Assembly (NCBI RefSeq): GCF_014489615.1
Contig: NZ_CP060825.1
Coordinates: 6,184,001-6,248,000, forward strand
From: Streptomyces genisteinicus
GTDB taxonomy: Bacteria; Actinomycetota; Actinomycetes; Streptomycetales; Streptomycetaceae
Direction: 5' to 3'
DNA: 64,000 bases
Of this stretch, positions 9,142-17,797 are shown piece after piece. A program made the position numbers and the translations under genes. Each line of letters starts with the position of its first letter. Positions within the stretch are counted from its first letter, which is position 1. The notes beneath the pieces were generated by a model. That model was not told the DNA's origin. It ran no database searches and saw only the letters and a program-made list of their open reading frames with translations.

Positions 9142-9729
9142 TCAGAACGACGTCTCGCGCACGCTCGCCCGGTCGGACGGCTCGGTCGAGGCGGTGATCT
9201 CCGAGCGGTGGCGGTCCGCGGCGAACGTGACCGTCAGCGTCTGCGGCGCGCTCTGCCGCGTGCTCGCGGTGAACCCCTGGCTGGGGACCGCCGAGATGAG
9301 GCACACCCCGCCGCTGCCGAAACGCACCGTCGCCTTGCCGCCCTGGGACGCGATGGTGTGCACCCCGGAACCGCCCTCGGCGCACCCCGCTGCGGCCCCC
9401 TCGGCACCCGGCCCCGGCGTGACGGGAGGGGGAGCGGGCGTGGTCGTGCGGGCGGCCGGGGAGGGGCTCGTCGTCCGCGGCTCCGCCGTGGTCCGGGTCG
9501 GTGCGGCACTCGGCCTGCGGGAGGGCGTGGGGCTCGGCGTCCGCGACGGCGAGGCCGACGGCGACGGCGAGGCGGCGGGCGAGGCGGCGAAGCCGTCCGG
9601 CGCGGACCGCGCGACCGGGGCGGTCGGTCTGGTCGAACCCACCACGAAGTGGACGGTCAGCATGACGGCCGTGACACTGGCCGCCGTGCACGACAGCCAG
9701 ATGAGCAGGTAGCGCGGGAGGCGGGACAC
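9142..9729 (-). CDS. Membrane-anchored or secreted protein with PAST-rich linker
   Basis: A 195-aa protein. Residues 8-31 form one hydrophobic helix (signal anchor or uncleaved signal), followed by about 75 residues of Pro/Ala/Ser/Thr linker and a compact C-terminal domain with two cysteines (GCAEGG and GGVCLIS) that may form a disulfide. The domain is not one I recognise. It is divergent from a two-component system 36 bp away, so it may be sensed by, or controlled by, that system. Confidence 0.7.
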   Translation of the reverse strand: MSRLPRYLLIWLSCTAASVTAVMLTVHFVVGSTRPTAPVARSAPDGFAASPAASPSPSASPSRTPSPTPSRRPSAAPTRTTAEPRTTSPSPAARTTTPAPPPVTPGPGAEGAAAGCAEGGSGVHTIASQGGKATVRFGSGGVCLISAVPSQGFTASTRQSAPQTLTVTFAADRHRSEITASTEPSDRASVRETSF

Positions 9730-9765
9730 GACACCATAGTGACCGACCGGCTAACGTGCCTGCTC

Positions 9766-10455
9766 ATGGCCTCCGTACTTGTCGTCGAGGACGACCCCGT
9801 CATCCGCGCCGCCCTGATCGAGGTGCTGACCGGGCAGGGGTACGCGGTCAGGACCGTCCACCAGGGGTTCGAGGCGCTCCGGGAGATCACCCAGGACCCG
9901 CCGGACATCGTGGTCCTCGATCTCGGACTGCCCGATCTGGACGGTCTCGACGTGCTCCGGATGATCCGCGGCATATCCCGCGTCCCGGTGCTGGTCGCCA
10001 CGGCCCGGGACGAGGACACCGAGATCATCCGGCTGCTGAACGCGGGCGCCGACGACTACATGGTCAAGCCGTTCTCCGGCGGCCAGCTCGCCGCCCGGAT
10101 CGCCGCGGTGCTGCGCCGGTCGGCACCCGCCGGGGCGGACCGCGACCGCCGGCAGGTCGTGCAGGTCGGCGAGCTGCGGATCGACCCGCTGGCCCGCACC
10201 GCCCACCTCGGCGAGCACGAACTCACGCTCACCCGCAGGGAGTTCGACCTCCTCGCCTACCTCGCGGCCAACGCCGACCAGGTGATGTCCCGCAAGCGCA
10301 TCCTCGCCGACGTCTGGCAGCAGCCCTACGTGGAGGACCAGACCGTCGACGTCCATCTCTCCGCACTGCGCCGCAAACTCGGCGAGAAGCCCTCGGACCC
10401 CCGCTATCTCCACACCGTGCGCGGTATCGGCATCAAACTGGTCACCACGCCATGA
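9766..10455 (+). CDS. OmpR/PhoB-type response regulator
   Basis: A 229-aa response regulator. The receiver domain (1-118) carries the acidic pair EDD (8-10), phosphoacceptor Asp52 (VVLDLGLPD) and Lys101 (DYMVKPF). The C-terminal winged helix (about 128-225) has the typical LTRREFDLLAYLAAN and VDVHLSALRRKLG. The ATG is 8 nt after TAACGT, and no Shine-Dalgarno is seen, so leaderless initiation is likely. The stop overlaps the kinase start (ATGA), so the two are translationally coupled. Confidence 0.95.
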   Translation: MASVLVVEDDPVIRAALIEVLTGQGYAVRTVHQGFEALREITQDPPDIVVLDLGLPDLDGLDVLRMIRGISRVPVLVATARDEDTEIIRLLNAGADDYMVKPFSGGQLAARIAAVLRRSAPAGADRDRRQVVQVGELRIDPLARTAHLGEHELTLTRREFDLLAYLAANADQVMSRKRILADVWQQPYVEDQTVDVHLSALRRKLGEKPSDPRYLHTVRGIGIKLVTTP

Positions 10456-11747
10456 GGCGGGCGCTCGCGGGCATCGCCCTGGCCGTCACGTCGATGGTGG
10501 CGCTCTCGTTCCTCATCCCGCTCGCGCTCCTCGTGCGCGAGCAGGCCCGCGACCGGGTCACCACCGTCGCCGAACAGCGCGCCGGGGCGCTGTCCCCGGT
10601 GCTGGCCCTCACCACGGACCGGGCCGACGTCCAGCAGGCCGTCGCCGAGATCGGCGCGCGCGACCGGCTCGCCGTGCGCCTGCCGGACGGCTCGTTCGTC
10701 GGCACCCCGCACGCGCCCGCGTCGGCCCTGGAGCGTGCGGTCCGCCGGCGCGAGACCCTCTCCGCGGACACCGCCGAGGGCTGGGTCCACCTCCAGCCCG
10801 TGGTCCTCCCCGAGGACCGGGTCGCCGTCGTCGAGGCGTTCGTGCCGGGCGCCGACCTCACCCGGGGCGTCTGGGCGTCCTGGGGGGTCATGTCGCTGCT
10901 GGCGGTCGGACTGGTCGCCGGTTCGGTCCTGGTGGCCGACCGGCTCGGCGCCCGCGTCGTGCGCTCCTCGCGCGGCCTCAAGAGCGCCTCCCTGGCGCTC
11001 GGCTCCGGCGACCTCGACGTCCGGGTGCAACCGGACGGGCCGCCCGAACTCCAGGAGGCGGGCCTCGCCTTCAACACCATGGCCGACCGGGTCGTCGAAC
11101 TGCTGGCCGTCGAGCGGGAGATGGTCGCCGACCTCTCGCACCGGCTGCGCACCCCGCTCACCGCCCTCTACCTGGAGGCGGACCTGATGAGCGGCACGCC
11201 CGGGGCCCGGCGCATCAGTGCCGCCGTCGCCCAGCTCGAGAGCGAACTCGACTCGATCATCGCCGCCGCGCGCACCCCCCTCGCGGCGCACCCGCGGGGC
11301 GGCGGCACGGCCGTCCGCGCCGTCGAGGTGACCGAGGTGGTCGCCCTGCGGCTGGACTTCTGGTCGGTGCTCGCCCAGCAGCAGGACCGCCTCTGCGAGC
11401 GGGCGTTCACCCCGCGCCCCACCCCGGTGCGCTTCGGCGACGACGATCTGGCCGCCGTCGTGGACGCGCTCATAGGCAACGTGTTCCGGCACACCCCGCA
11501 GGGCACCGCGTTCGCCGTGCGGGTCGAGCGGACGGACCGGCACGCCGTGCTGACCGTCGACGACGCCGGACCGGGCGTCGCCGACCCCGAGGCCGCGCTC
11601 ACCCGCGGCGTCAGCGCCACAGGCACCGGCCTCGGCCTGGACATCGTCGCGCGGGCCGCCCGCACCGCCGACGGCGATCTGCGGATCACCCGCTCCCCGC
11701 TCGGCGGCGCCCGGATCCAGGTCTCCTTCGCTCTCGCGGACGCGTGA
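10452..11747 (+). CDS. Sensor histidine kinase of the OmpR-type pair
   Basis: A 431-aa membrane kinase. TM1 is about 4-28, then a short extracytoplasmic sensor of about 110 residues, TM2 about 140-162, HAMP about 163-215, a DHp domain with His230 in ADLSHRLRTPLTAL, and a HATPase domain with DALIGNVFRH, DDAGPGV and GTGLGLDIV. It autophosphorylates and signals to the overlapping response regulator. The signal is unknown; the divergent secreted protein at 9142-9729 is a possible partner or target. Confidence 0.95.
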   Translation: MRRALAGIALAVTSMVALSFLIPLALLVREQARDRVTTVAEQRAGALSPVLALTTDRADVQQAVAEIGARDRLAVRLPDGSFVGTPHAPASALERAVRRRETLSADTAEGWVHLQPVVLPEDRVAVVEAFVPGADLTRGVWASWGVMSLLAVGLVAGSVLVADRLGARVVRSSRGLKSASLALGSGDLDVRVQPDGPPELQEAGLAFNTMADRVVELLAVEREMVADLSHRLRTPLTALYLEADLMSGTPGARRISAAVAQLESELDSIIAAARTPLAAHPRGGGTAVRAVEVTEVVALRLDFWSVLAQQQDRLCERAFTPRPTPVRFGDDDLAAVVDALIGNVFRHTPQGTAFAVRVERTDRHAVLTVDDAGPGVADPEAALTRGVSATGTGLGLDIVARAARTADGDLRITRSPLGGARIQVSFALADA

Positions 11748-12100
11748 GCCGGCCCGGTCCCCGGCCAGAGGACGCGAGGGGTTACGCGCTCCGCCGGCCG
11801 CCGCACCCGGGGCTTGCGCCGGCGGGTACGCGCAACCGCCCCCGGCGGCCCCCGGTAGGCCGCGCCGGTTCCGTCCCACGGACCGCCCGGGGCGAGCCGC
11901 GCGGGCGGCCCGGTGCACCGCTCCCGCCGGGGGAGCCGTCCCGGTGCACCGCCCCCTCCCGTCCCGGGAGCCGTCCCGGTCGCGCCCCTGCACCGCCCGG
12001 GAATCCACCCGGGGAGTGACCCGGGTGGATCGCGGAGGGGCCGTTCCTCCAGAATGTCCCGCAGTCCGACGAGCACGTCAGGGAAGGGGTGCGATCTCGC
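11748..12100. other. Intergenic region with repeats and a hairpin
   Basis: No gene is supported here. Two imperfect copies of a block starting CCCGGTGCACCG and ending GGAGCCGT lie at about 11910-11975. A perfect 10-bp hairpin (ATCCACCCGG at 12003-12012 with 12021-12030) may terminate the kinase transcript or lie in the leader of the next gene. Confidence 0.45.
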
Positions 12101-12499
12101 ATGGCCGCCAACGCAGACATGGTGTCCTTCATCGAGGCGCGGCTCGCCGAGGAGGAACAGACCGCCCGCGAGGCCGGCGGCCAGAGCTGGCGCCTCCCCG
12201 CCGACCGGCCCGGCGAGGTGAGCGACCGGATGTCCTCGGTGGCGTTCACCGTCCGGGGCGCCGGCTTCGACCGGCACATCGCCCTGCACGATCCCGCCCG
12301 TGTGCTGGCCCGGATCGAGACGAGCCGCGTGCTGCTGGACGAGTACCGCGAGATCGCGGGCCTCGACACCGACCGGCCCGCCGGCGACTTCGACTCCGGC
12401 CGCGCCGTCGGCCTCGGCTTCGCCGTCCGCCAGCTGGCCGCCGACTACGCGGGCCACCCCGGTTACCAGGCCAAGTGGCTGCCGCGCTTCATCCGGTAG
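12101..12499 (+). CDS. DUF6221-like small protein
   Basis: A 132-aa protein whose opening (NADMVSFIEARLAEEEQTAREA) and central HIALHDPARVLARIETSRVLLDEY match the DUF6221 type common in Streptomyces, often in several copies and of unknown function. The C-terminus is usually WLPRF-like, as here. ATG 12101 is preceded by GGGAAGGGG about 11 nt upstream. No membrane segment is seen. It is monocistronic. Confidence 0.7.
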   Translation: MAANADMVSFIEARLAEEEQTAREAGGQSWRLPADRPGEVSDRMSSVAFTVRGAGFDRHIALHDPARVLARIETSRVLLDEYREIAGLDTDRPAGDFDSGRAVGLGFAVRQLAADYAGHPGYQAKWLPRFIR

Positions 12500-12962
12500 C
12501 GGCACCGGGACCGGCGCCGTCGCCGACACCGGTGCCGTGACGCCGCGCGGCCGAAGGCGGCCGTGGGCTGTGGGACGTGGGGCATACGCCGCGGGCCGGC
12601 GTGGCGGGCAGGCGCGGGGGCGCACGAGCCGTGACGCCGGGACCCGACCGGAAACGAGAGGCCGCTCCCGCCGCCTGTCCCGTCCGCCCGTCCGGCCAGG
12701 CGGAGGCGGAGCGGCCGGCCTGCTTCCGTGGCGTGCCGCGCTTCCGTCGGCCCGCTCTCCCGCCGCCCCTCCCTCCGGTCGGGGCCCTGCTGCCCGGGAG
12801 TCCCGCACGCGCCCCGTGGCGCACGCCGGGAGCCGGGTCGCCGGAGCCAGGGAGGACGCCGTGCCGCACGCGGCCGTCCCGCGTGCCTCTCCGCCGTTCC
12901 GCCTGACCGCTGTTCCGCCTGCCTCCGGCCGTTCCGGCGACCTCACCGCCGTCCCGCGTGCC
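12500..12962. other. Intergenic region without recognisable gene
   Basis: A GC-rich spacer between two convergent genes. I see no frame with a good start and codon bias, and no strong hairpin. Confidence 0.5.
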
Positions 12963-13535
12963 TCACCGCAGGTCGAGCCGCATCAGTACGCGCGGGTGGC
13001 CCGCCAGCACCGAGGTGGTGTCGGCGGCATGGGTGAAGCCGGCGCGCTCGAAGTTCGCCCGGAGCCCGGCGTAGGCCATCGTCAGGTCCACCCGTGCGCC
13101 GCCGTTGTCGAGCGGGTAGGCCTCGACCACCGGAGCGCCCTGGGCGCGGGCGAACGCCACCGCGCCGGCGATGAGGTGGTGGGAGAGGCCGGACTTCCGG
13201 TGCCCGGGGCGCACCCGGACGCACCAGAGCGACCAGACCGGCAGGTCGTCGACGTGCGGGATCTTGCGGTTGCGGGCGAACGACGTCTCCGAGCGGGGCG
13301 CCACGGCCGCCCAGCCGACCGGCTCGCCGCCGTCGTAGGCGAGCACCCCGGGCGGCGGGTCGGCACGGCACAGGCCGGCGACGTACTCGCCCCGGTCGGG
13401 CCCCCGGAGCTCGTTGTTGAGCCGGGAGGGGATGCGATAGCTCAGGCACCAGCAGACGTTGGCCGTGGGCGACTTGGGGCCGAGCACCTGCCGGACGTCC
13501 TCGAAGACCGATGCCGGACGAACCTCGATGGTCAT
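12963..13535 (-). CDS. GNAT-family N-acetyltransferase
   Basis: A 190-aa protein. The acetyl-CoA-binding part is recognisable as VWSLWCVRVRPGHRKSGLSHHLIAGAVAFAR (about residues 100-130), followed by AGLRANFERAGF near the C-terminus. The N-terminus has a CWC motif (NVCWCLSYRI). The acceptor is unknown. ATG 13535 is the only start giving a full GNAT fold. Confidence 0.8.
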   Translation of the reverse strand: MTIEVRPASVFEDVRQVLGPKSPTANVCWCLSYRIPSRLNNELRGPDRGEYVAGLCRADPPPGVLAYDGGEPVGWAAVAPRSETSFARNRKIPHVDDLPVWSLWCVRVRPGHRKSGLSHHLIAGAVAFARAQGAPVVEAYPLDNGGARVDLTMAYAGLRANFERAGFTHAADTTSVLAGHPRVLMRLDLR

Positions 13536-14016
13536 GCGCCCACGATGCCACGGCACCCCACGGGCGGGCCCCCGCGACGGGACCCGCGTGGCGGAGCCGC
13601 TTCCGGGCCGGTGCGGCGGGGTCGCGTGCCCGCGTGGACCCGCGTCGGGAGCGCCGCCTTCGGGCTCCCGTGCCGGGACTCGCGTACGGCCCGCGTGACC
13701 GCCTCGAGACGGGCCCTGAACGGGCCCCGAGACGGCCCCCGAGACGGCCCCCGAGACGGACCGGGGGAGCGCCGGGGTCGCGTACCGGGCCTGGCTCATG
13801 GACGCGTGTGCCGCACCCGCGTGCCGTGCGTGGACCCGCGCACCGCCGCCGTCCCGGCCGCGCGGTGCACGGGCACGTCGGCGGCGTACCGTCCCGGCCG
13901 CGTCCGCCGGACCGGCGGGAGGACGCGTCCGGCGCGGGCGGACCCGCGCACCTGCCAGGGGGCGTGAGGTGCCCGGCCGGTCGGGCCGGACACCTCCCCC
14001 CTCGGGGCCGGGGAGG
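13536..14016. other. Intergenic region with 12-bp tandem repeat
   Basis: No gene is supported. Copies of GAGACGGCCCCC repeat at about 13727-13770, preceded by related CGGGCCC units. The 3' part carries a terminator hairpin (separate entry). Confidence 0.45.
13966..13996 (-). terminator. Hairpin terminator after the CAP-domain gene
   Basis: A 13-bp stem (13966-13978 with 13984-13996, 5-nt loop) lies 21 nt beyond the CAP-domain gene's stop. The single mismatch on the plus strand is a G-U wobble in minus-strand RNA, which favours that direction. Confidence 0.6.
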
Positions 14017-14901
14017 TCAGCGCCCGGCGCCGAAGTTCTGGGTCCACCACGGGCCGCCGTCGCCCATGTGCACGCCGACACCCAGTTCGTCGAAGGAGCA
14101 GTTGAGGATGTTGGCGCGGTGACCGGGGCTGTTCATCCAGGCGTCCATGACCGCCTCGGCGTCCGCCTGGCCGCGGGCTATGTTCTCGCCCAGCGTCGAC
14201 CACGCGTAGCCGGCGGCCTCGACACGGCTCGTCATCGTCGAACCGTCCGGCCCGGTGTGGGACATCACGCCCGAGGCGGCCATCACGTCGCTGTAGTCGT
14301 CGGCGGCCTGCGTCAGCCGCGCGTTGGCGGTCACCGGGCCGCAACCGGCCGCCGCCCGCTCCTTGTTGACCAGCGCCAGCACCTGGGCCTCGGCCCCGTT
14401 CGACGCCGCGCCCGAACCGGAGCCGGACCCCGAGCCGGAGCCCGGCGAACCGCCGTCCCCGGAACCGCCGCCGGAACCCTCGCCCGCACCGGTCGTGGCC
14501 GGGGCACGCGACGGGGTCGCCGACGCCTTCCGGGCCGCCGCCTTCGCCGCCGCCTCCCGGGCCGCCGCCTCGCGCGCCTGCTCCGAGGCGGAGCGGTCCG
14601 GACGCGGGGAGGGCGTCGCGCTCGGCAGCGGCGAGGCGGACGGGCTCGCACTCGCCGTCGGCGTCCCCGCCGGCCGCGGCAGGGCGCCGCCCTGCGGGCC
14701 CGTCGCCGTCGAGACGTCCGGCGCGTCGGCGGCGACGCTGTCGGCCGCCCCGTCCCCCTGGCCCTGCGGGAACAGGGTGGCGCCCACACCCGCCGCGACC
14801 GTGAAGGCGCCCAGCGTCAGCACGGCGTTACGGGCGTGCCCGCCCTTGGGGCGGGCGTGCGAGCGGGAACGGGACCGTCTGCCGGCCCGGTGGGAACTCA
14901 T
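14017..14901 (-). CDS. Secreted CAP-domain (SCP/PR1-like) protein
   Basis: A 294-aa protein with a basic N-terminus and a hydrophobic helix (about 26-44) as signal or anchor. A long Ala/Ser/Pro/Gly-rich linker with a short Ala/Arg helical stretch (about 105-130) follows. The CAP domain (about 170-294) contains LVNKERAAAGC, DYSDVMAASGVMSHTG, GYAWSTLGENIARG, and the conserved WMNSPGHRANIL and GPWWTQNFG. CAP proteins of this bacterial type are extracellular; their activity is mostly unknown. The leader carries a strong hairpin. Confidence 0.85.
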   Translation of the reverse strand: MSSHRAGRRSRSRSHARPKGGHARNAVLTLGAFTVAAGVGATLFPQGQGDGAADSVAADAPDVSTATGPQGGALPRPAGTPTASASPSASPLPSATPSPRPDRSASEQAREAAAREAAAKAAARKASATPSRAPATTGAGEGSGGGSGDGGSPGSGSGSGSGSGAASNGAEAQVLALVNKERAAAGCGPVTANARLTQAADDYSDVMAASGVMSHTGPDGSTMTSRVEAAGYAWSTLGENIARGQADAEAVMDAWMNSPGHRANILNCSFDELGVGVHMGDGGPWWTQNFGAGR

Positions 14902-15223
14902 GCGTACGGCACCTCGGTGGTAGTCGGTCACGCACAATCCCGGCAGGCGCCTCGGCGCCCGCCGGGATCCGTGGGGGGTAGCCCCGAGCGTAAGCCCGGC
15001 CGCCGCCCCCGCGGGTGCGCATCCGGTCTTCTTCAAGAAGCCATAAGAAAGGCGCCAAAGTCCCGTCAGGCCCTCCGGGCGCACCGCGCGCCCCGCCGGG
15101 CGGTGCGCCCCCGCTGGGATCGGTGCGCCGCGTTCGTCCAATGCGCTGGTACCGGCGCCCGGCAGACGCTTGGATGACAGATGGTCAGGGAGTGCGCGAC
15201 GGACAGGGACGGGGGCAGGCGGC
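14902..15223. promoter_or_regulatory. Divergent intergenic region with leader hairpin and palindrome
   Basis: This region separates the CAP-domain gene from the Hsp70-like operon. The 15-bp inverted repeat at 14937-14951/14954-14968 forms a full stem (one G-U) in minus-strand RNA, 35 nt before the CAP start, and could be an attenuator. The exact palindrome CTTCTTCAAGAAG at 15028-15040 sits in an AT-richer patch and may be an operator. Confidence 0.45.
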
Positions 15224-16966
15224 ATGGTCTTACGGGTGGCGGCCGCGATCGACTTCGGCACGCACGGTTCGGGCTTCGCCTGGTGCGCCGTGCACGAGGG
15301 CGAGGAGCCGGCCGACCGGCAGATCGACTTCTTCGACCAGTGGAAGGACCAGCCGGTCAGCTACCCGAAGAACCTGACCGCGCTGCTGCTCGACGCCGAC
15401 GGCCGGGTCCTCGAATGGGGATACGCGGCCCGCCGGGCCCGCGCCAACCGCGTCGAGGGCCGGCTCGAGACCGGGTTCAAGACCTGGCTGAGGCCGGACG
15501 CGGGGGAGGGCGGCACCCCCGGCGAGGCGAAGGACCTGGCCGCCGCGTACCTGCGGGAGCTGCGCGGGCGGGCCCTCACCTCCATCACCGGCGGCGGATT
15601 CCACCCCGACGACGTGCGCTGGTGTCTGACCGTCCCCGCCATCTGGGACGACGCCGAGCGCAATCTGATGCGGCAGGCGGCCGAGGAGGCCGGATTCCCC
15701 GCGGGCCGCGAGCGGCTGATCCTCGTCACCGAGCCGGAGGCGGCCGCCGTGTACTGCGCGGTCGACCGGAGTGCGGGCGTCGGCGGCGAGGAGGCCGCGC
15801 CGACGCTCGTGGTCGACTGCGGTGGCGGCACCGTCGACATCGCCGGATACCGCGACAGGGGCGACGGCACCCTCGAGGAACTGTGCACGCCCGTCGGCGG
15901 GAAGCAGGGGTCCGACTACATCAACCGCCGCTTCGAGCAGGAGATGGCCCAGCGGATCGGCCCCGCGGCGTACCGCGCGCTCCAGGAGCGCGAGCACGAA
16001 CTGCTGTCGCTCCTCGACGGGTTCGAGGGAGCCAAGACCGCGTTCCGCGTCGACTCCGACGAACCCACCCGCATCCCGCTGTCGTTCGCCGCCGGCAACA
16101 CCATCGTGCGGCACGGCGGCCTCGAACGGCTGGCCTCCTGCCAGAACGGCGTCGACGACGAGATCGTCCTCACCGCGGACGTCATGCGCACGCTGTTCGA
16201 GGGCACCGTCGACCCGCTGGTCCGCCAGGTCGTGACCCAGATCCGGTCGCTGCTGGCCGCCGTGGGGCCCGGCGAGGCGCTGCGGGTCGTCGTGGTCGGC
16301 GGCTTCGCGCAGTCGCTGTACGTCAGATCGCGGCTGACCGAGGCCGTCGGCGAGGCCTTCGGCACGCGCGTGCGGATCGTCGTGCCGCCCAGCCCCGCCC
16401 GCGCCGTCCTCGCGGGGGCCGTGCACTACGCCTGCCGGCCGGAGATCGTGCACTCCCGGCGGGCCCGTGGCTCGTACGGGGCGACCATCGCGCTGCCCAG
16501 CAAGCGCTTCGAACGCGGCGAGGCGGCCACCCTGCCCCGGCGGAAGGGCTCCGGCGGGCGGGGATTCCGACTGGGGCACCTCCAGGTGTTCGTACGCGCC
16601 GGGGACTCGGTGCGGGTGGGGTCGGAGTGGCGGATGGGCCTGGTGCCCGTCGACGAGGCGGACACCCGGATGCGGGTGGGCGTCTACTCCTCTCCGGACC
16701 GGACCCTGAAGACGGTCAACAGCCCCGGGGCGCGCGAGATCGGGGAGGTCGTCGTCGACATCTCCGAATCGCTGGGGCTGCCGCCCGAGAAACGCGGGGT
16801 CGAGGTCGTGTTCCGCTTCGGCGGCACCGAGATCGAGGTGAGCGGCCGCAATCCGCGGACCGGCGAACTCAGGCGCACGGTGCTGAACTTCCGTTCCGTC
16901 CCCGAGCCGGACACCCCCGAGGACGCCCCGCCCGGGCCGGAGGCCCGCTCCGCTCCCGGCGGGTGA
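15224..16966 (+). CDS. Hsp70-like ATPase (HSPA12/actin-fold type)
   Basis: A 580-aa protein with the actin/Hsp70 ATPase signatures in order: phosphate-1 AAIDFGTHGSGFAW (residues 7-20), connect-1 TEPEAAAVYC (169-178), phosphate-2 VVDCGGGTVDIAGY (196-209) and adenosine motif VVVVGGFAQS (355-364). The C-terminal 150 residues are beta-rich, unlike the DnaK substrate domain, and there is no EEVD-type tail. ATG 15224 places the ATPase motif at the usual distance; an ATG at 15170 is also in frame. It is the first gene of an apparent operon with a GrpE-like protein and a kinase. Confidence 0.85.
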   Translation: MVLRVAAAIDFGTHGSGFAWCAVHEGEEPADRQIDFFDQWKDQPVSYPKNLTALLLDADGRVLEWGYAARRARANRVEGRLETGFKTWLRPDAGEGGTPGEAKDLAAAYLRELRGRALTSITGGGFHPDDVRWCLTVPAIWDDAERNLMRQAAEEAGFPAGRERLILVTEPEAAAVYCAVDRSAGVGGEEAAPTLVVDCGGGTVDIAGYRDRGDGTLEELCTPVGGKQGSDYINRRFEQEMAQRIGPAAYRALQEREHELLSLLDGFEGAKTAFRVDSDEPTRIPLSFAAGNTIVRHGGLERLASCQNGVDDEIVLTADVMRTLFEGTVDPLVRQVVTQIRSLLAAVGPGEALRVVVVGGFAQSLYVRSRLTEAVGEAFGTRVRIVVPPSPARAVLAGAVHYACRPEIVHSRRARGSYGATIALPSKRFERGEAATLPRRKGSGGRGFRLGHLQVFVRAGDSVRVGSEWRMGLVPVDEADTRMRVGVYSSPDRTLKTVNSPGAREIGEVVVDISESLGLPPEKRGVEVVFRFGGTEIEVSGRNPRTGELRRTVLNFRSVPEPDTPEDAPPGPEARSAPGG

Positions 16967-17038
16967 GGAGCCGTGAGGCGGCAGCACCGCCTCACTCCGC
17001 ACGCCCGAGCGCACCGCGACCGACCGAAGGGGAAACCG

Positions 17039-17770
17039 ATGTCACTGACGCCCGCCGGCCCGCCCGGGCCCCCGCCGCTCCCGAGCGTCCCCCCGGGGTC
17101 CGGCCCCGCCGGCGACCCCGAACTGCGCCGGTCGGTACTCGACCTGATCGGCCCGGTCCGCAAGATGCGCGAGGAACTGGAGCGCCTGCGCGGCCGGGTC
17201 GCCCGCCAGGAGGAGCGCATCGCCCGGCAGGACGAGCAGCTGGACCTGATGCGCCAGGCGCTCCAGCGGGTGCGCCAGGACACCACCACGGAGAAGGACG
17301 CGGCCCACCACGAGGCAGCCGCCTGGTACACCGACGTGCGCCGCAGGATCGACGAACTCGCGGGCAGCGCGGCACGGACCGTGTACGGGGAGCGGCCGGC
17401 CGCCGAGCGCCACGAGGCCCACGCGCGGCTCACCTCCGCCCTGTGCCGGCTGGCGTTCGCCGCCCAGCCGTCCTCCCCGCAGGAGTGGCGGCTCGCCGCG
17501 GGCGGCATCACGGGTGACCCGGACGCCCTGCCCGACGTGGGCCGGGCCTGGCAGGAGGTCTCCGCCCTGCGCTTCCGCGTCGGCCGGCTCGGCGGCGTGC
17601 ACCGCTGGGACTTCGAGGTCCCGGCGGGCCGGCCCCACGACCCGGACGTGTACGACCTGTGGCACAAGTCCGACCCCGGTCTGCCCGTGAGCCACGTGGT
17701 GGCGCCGGCCTACCAGGTCGTGGGGCGGACCGTTCACGTGCGCGCCTGGGTGCACACCGCGCGCGGCTGA
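17039..17770 (+). CDS. GrpE-like coiled-coil protein
   Basis: A 243-aa protein. After a Pro-rich start, residues about 29-80 form a long charged coiled coil (ELERLRGRVARQEERIARQD). The C-terminus (VPAGRPHDPDVYDLW... VVAPAYQVVGRTVHVRAWV) resembles the GrpE beta-wing pattern of a DP-x-H/Y motif, then a GY-like turn and a final strand. GrpE is the nucleotide-exchange factor of Hsp70. AAGGGGAA lies 4 nt before ATG 17039. It lies 72 nt after the Hsp70-like gene and 27 nt before the kinase. The GrpE relation is my pattern match, not an alignment. Confidence 0.6.
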   Translation: MSLTPAGPPGPPPLPSVPPGSGPAGDPELRRSVLDLIGPVRKMREELERLRGRVARQEERIARQDEQLDLMRQALQRVRQDTTTEKDAAHHEAAAWYTDVRRRIDELAGSAARTVYGERPAAERHEAHARLTSALCRLAFAAQPSSPQEWRLAAGGITGDPDALPDVGRAWQEVSALRFRVGRLGGVHRWDFEVPAGRPHDPDVYDLWHKSDPGLPVSHVVAPAYQVVGRTVHVRAWVHTARG

Positions 17771-17797
17771 GCAGCGAAGGGAAGGAGTGCAGCGAGC

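Noticed and set aside
14902..15060. Cyclic-di-AMP riboswitch in the CAP-domain gene's leader
   Set aside because: A strong hairpin is present but I could not match the conserved core of that riboswitch; without a covariance search the call is unsupported.
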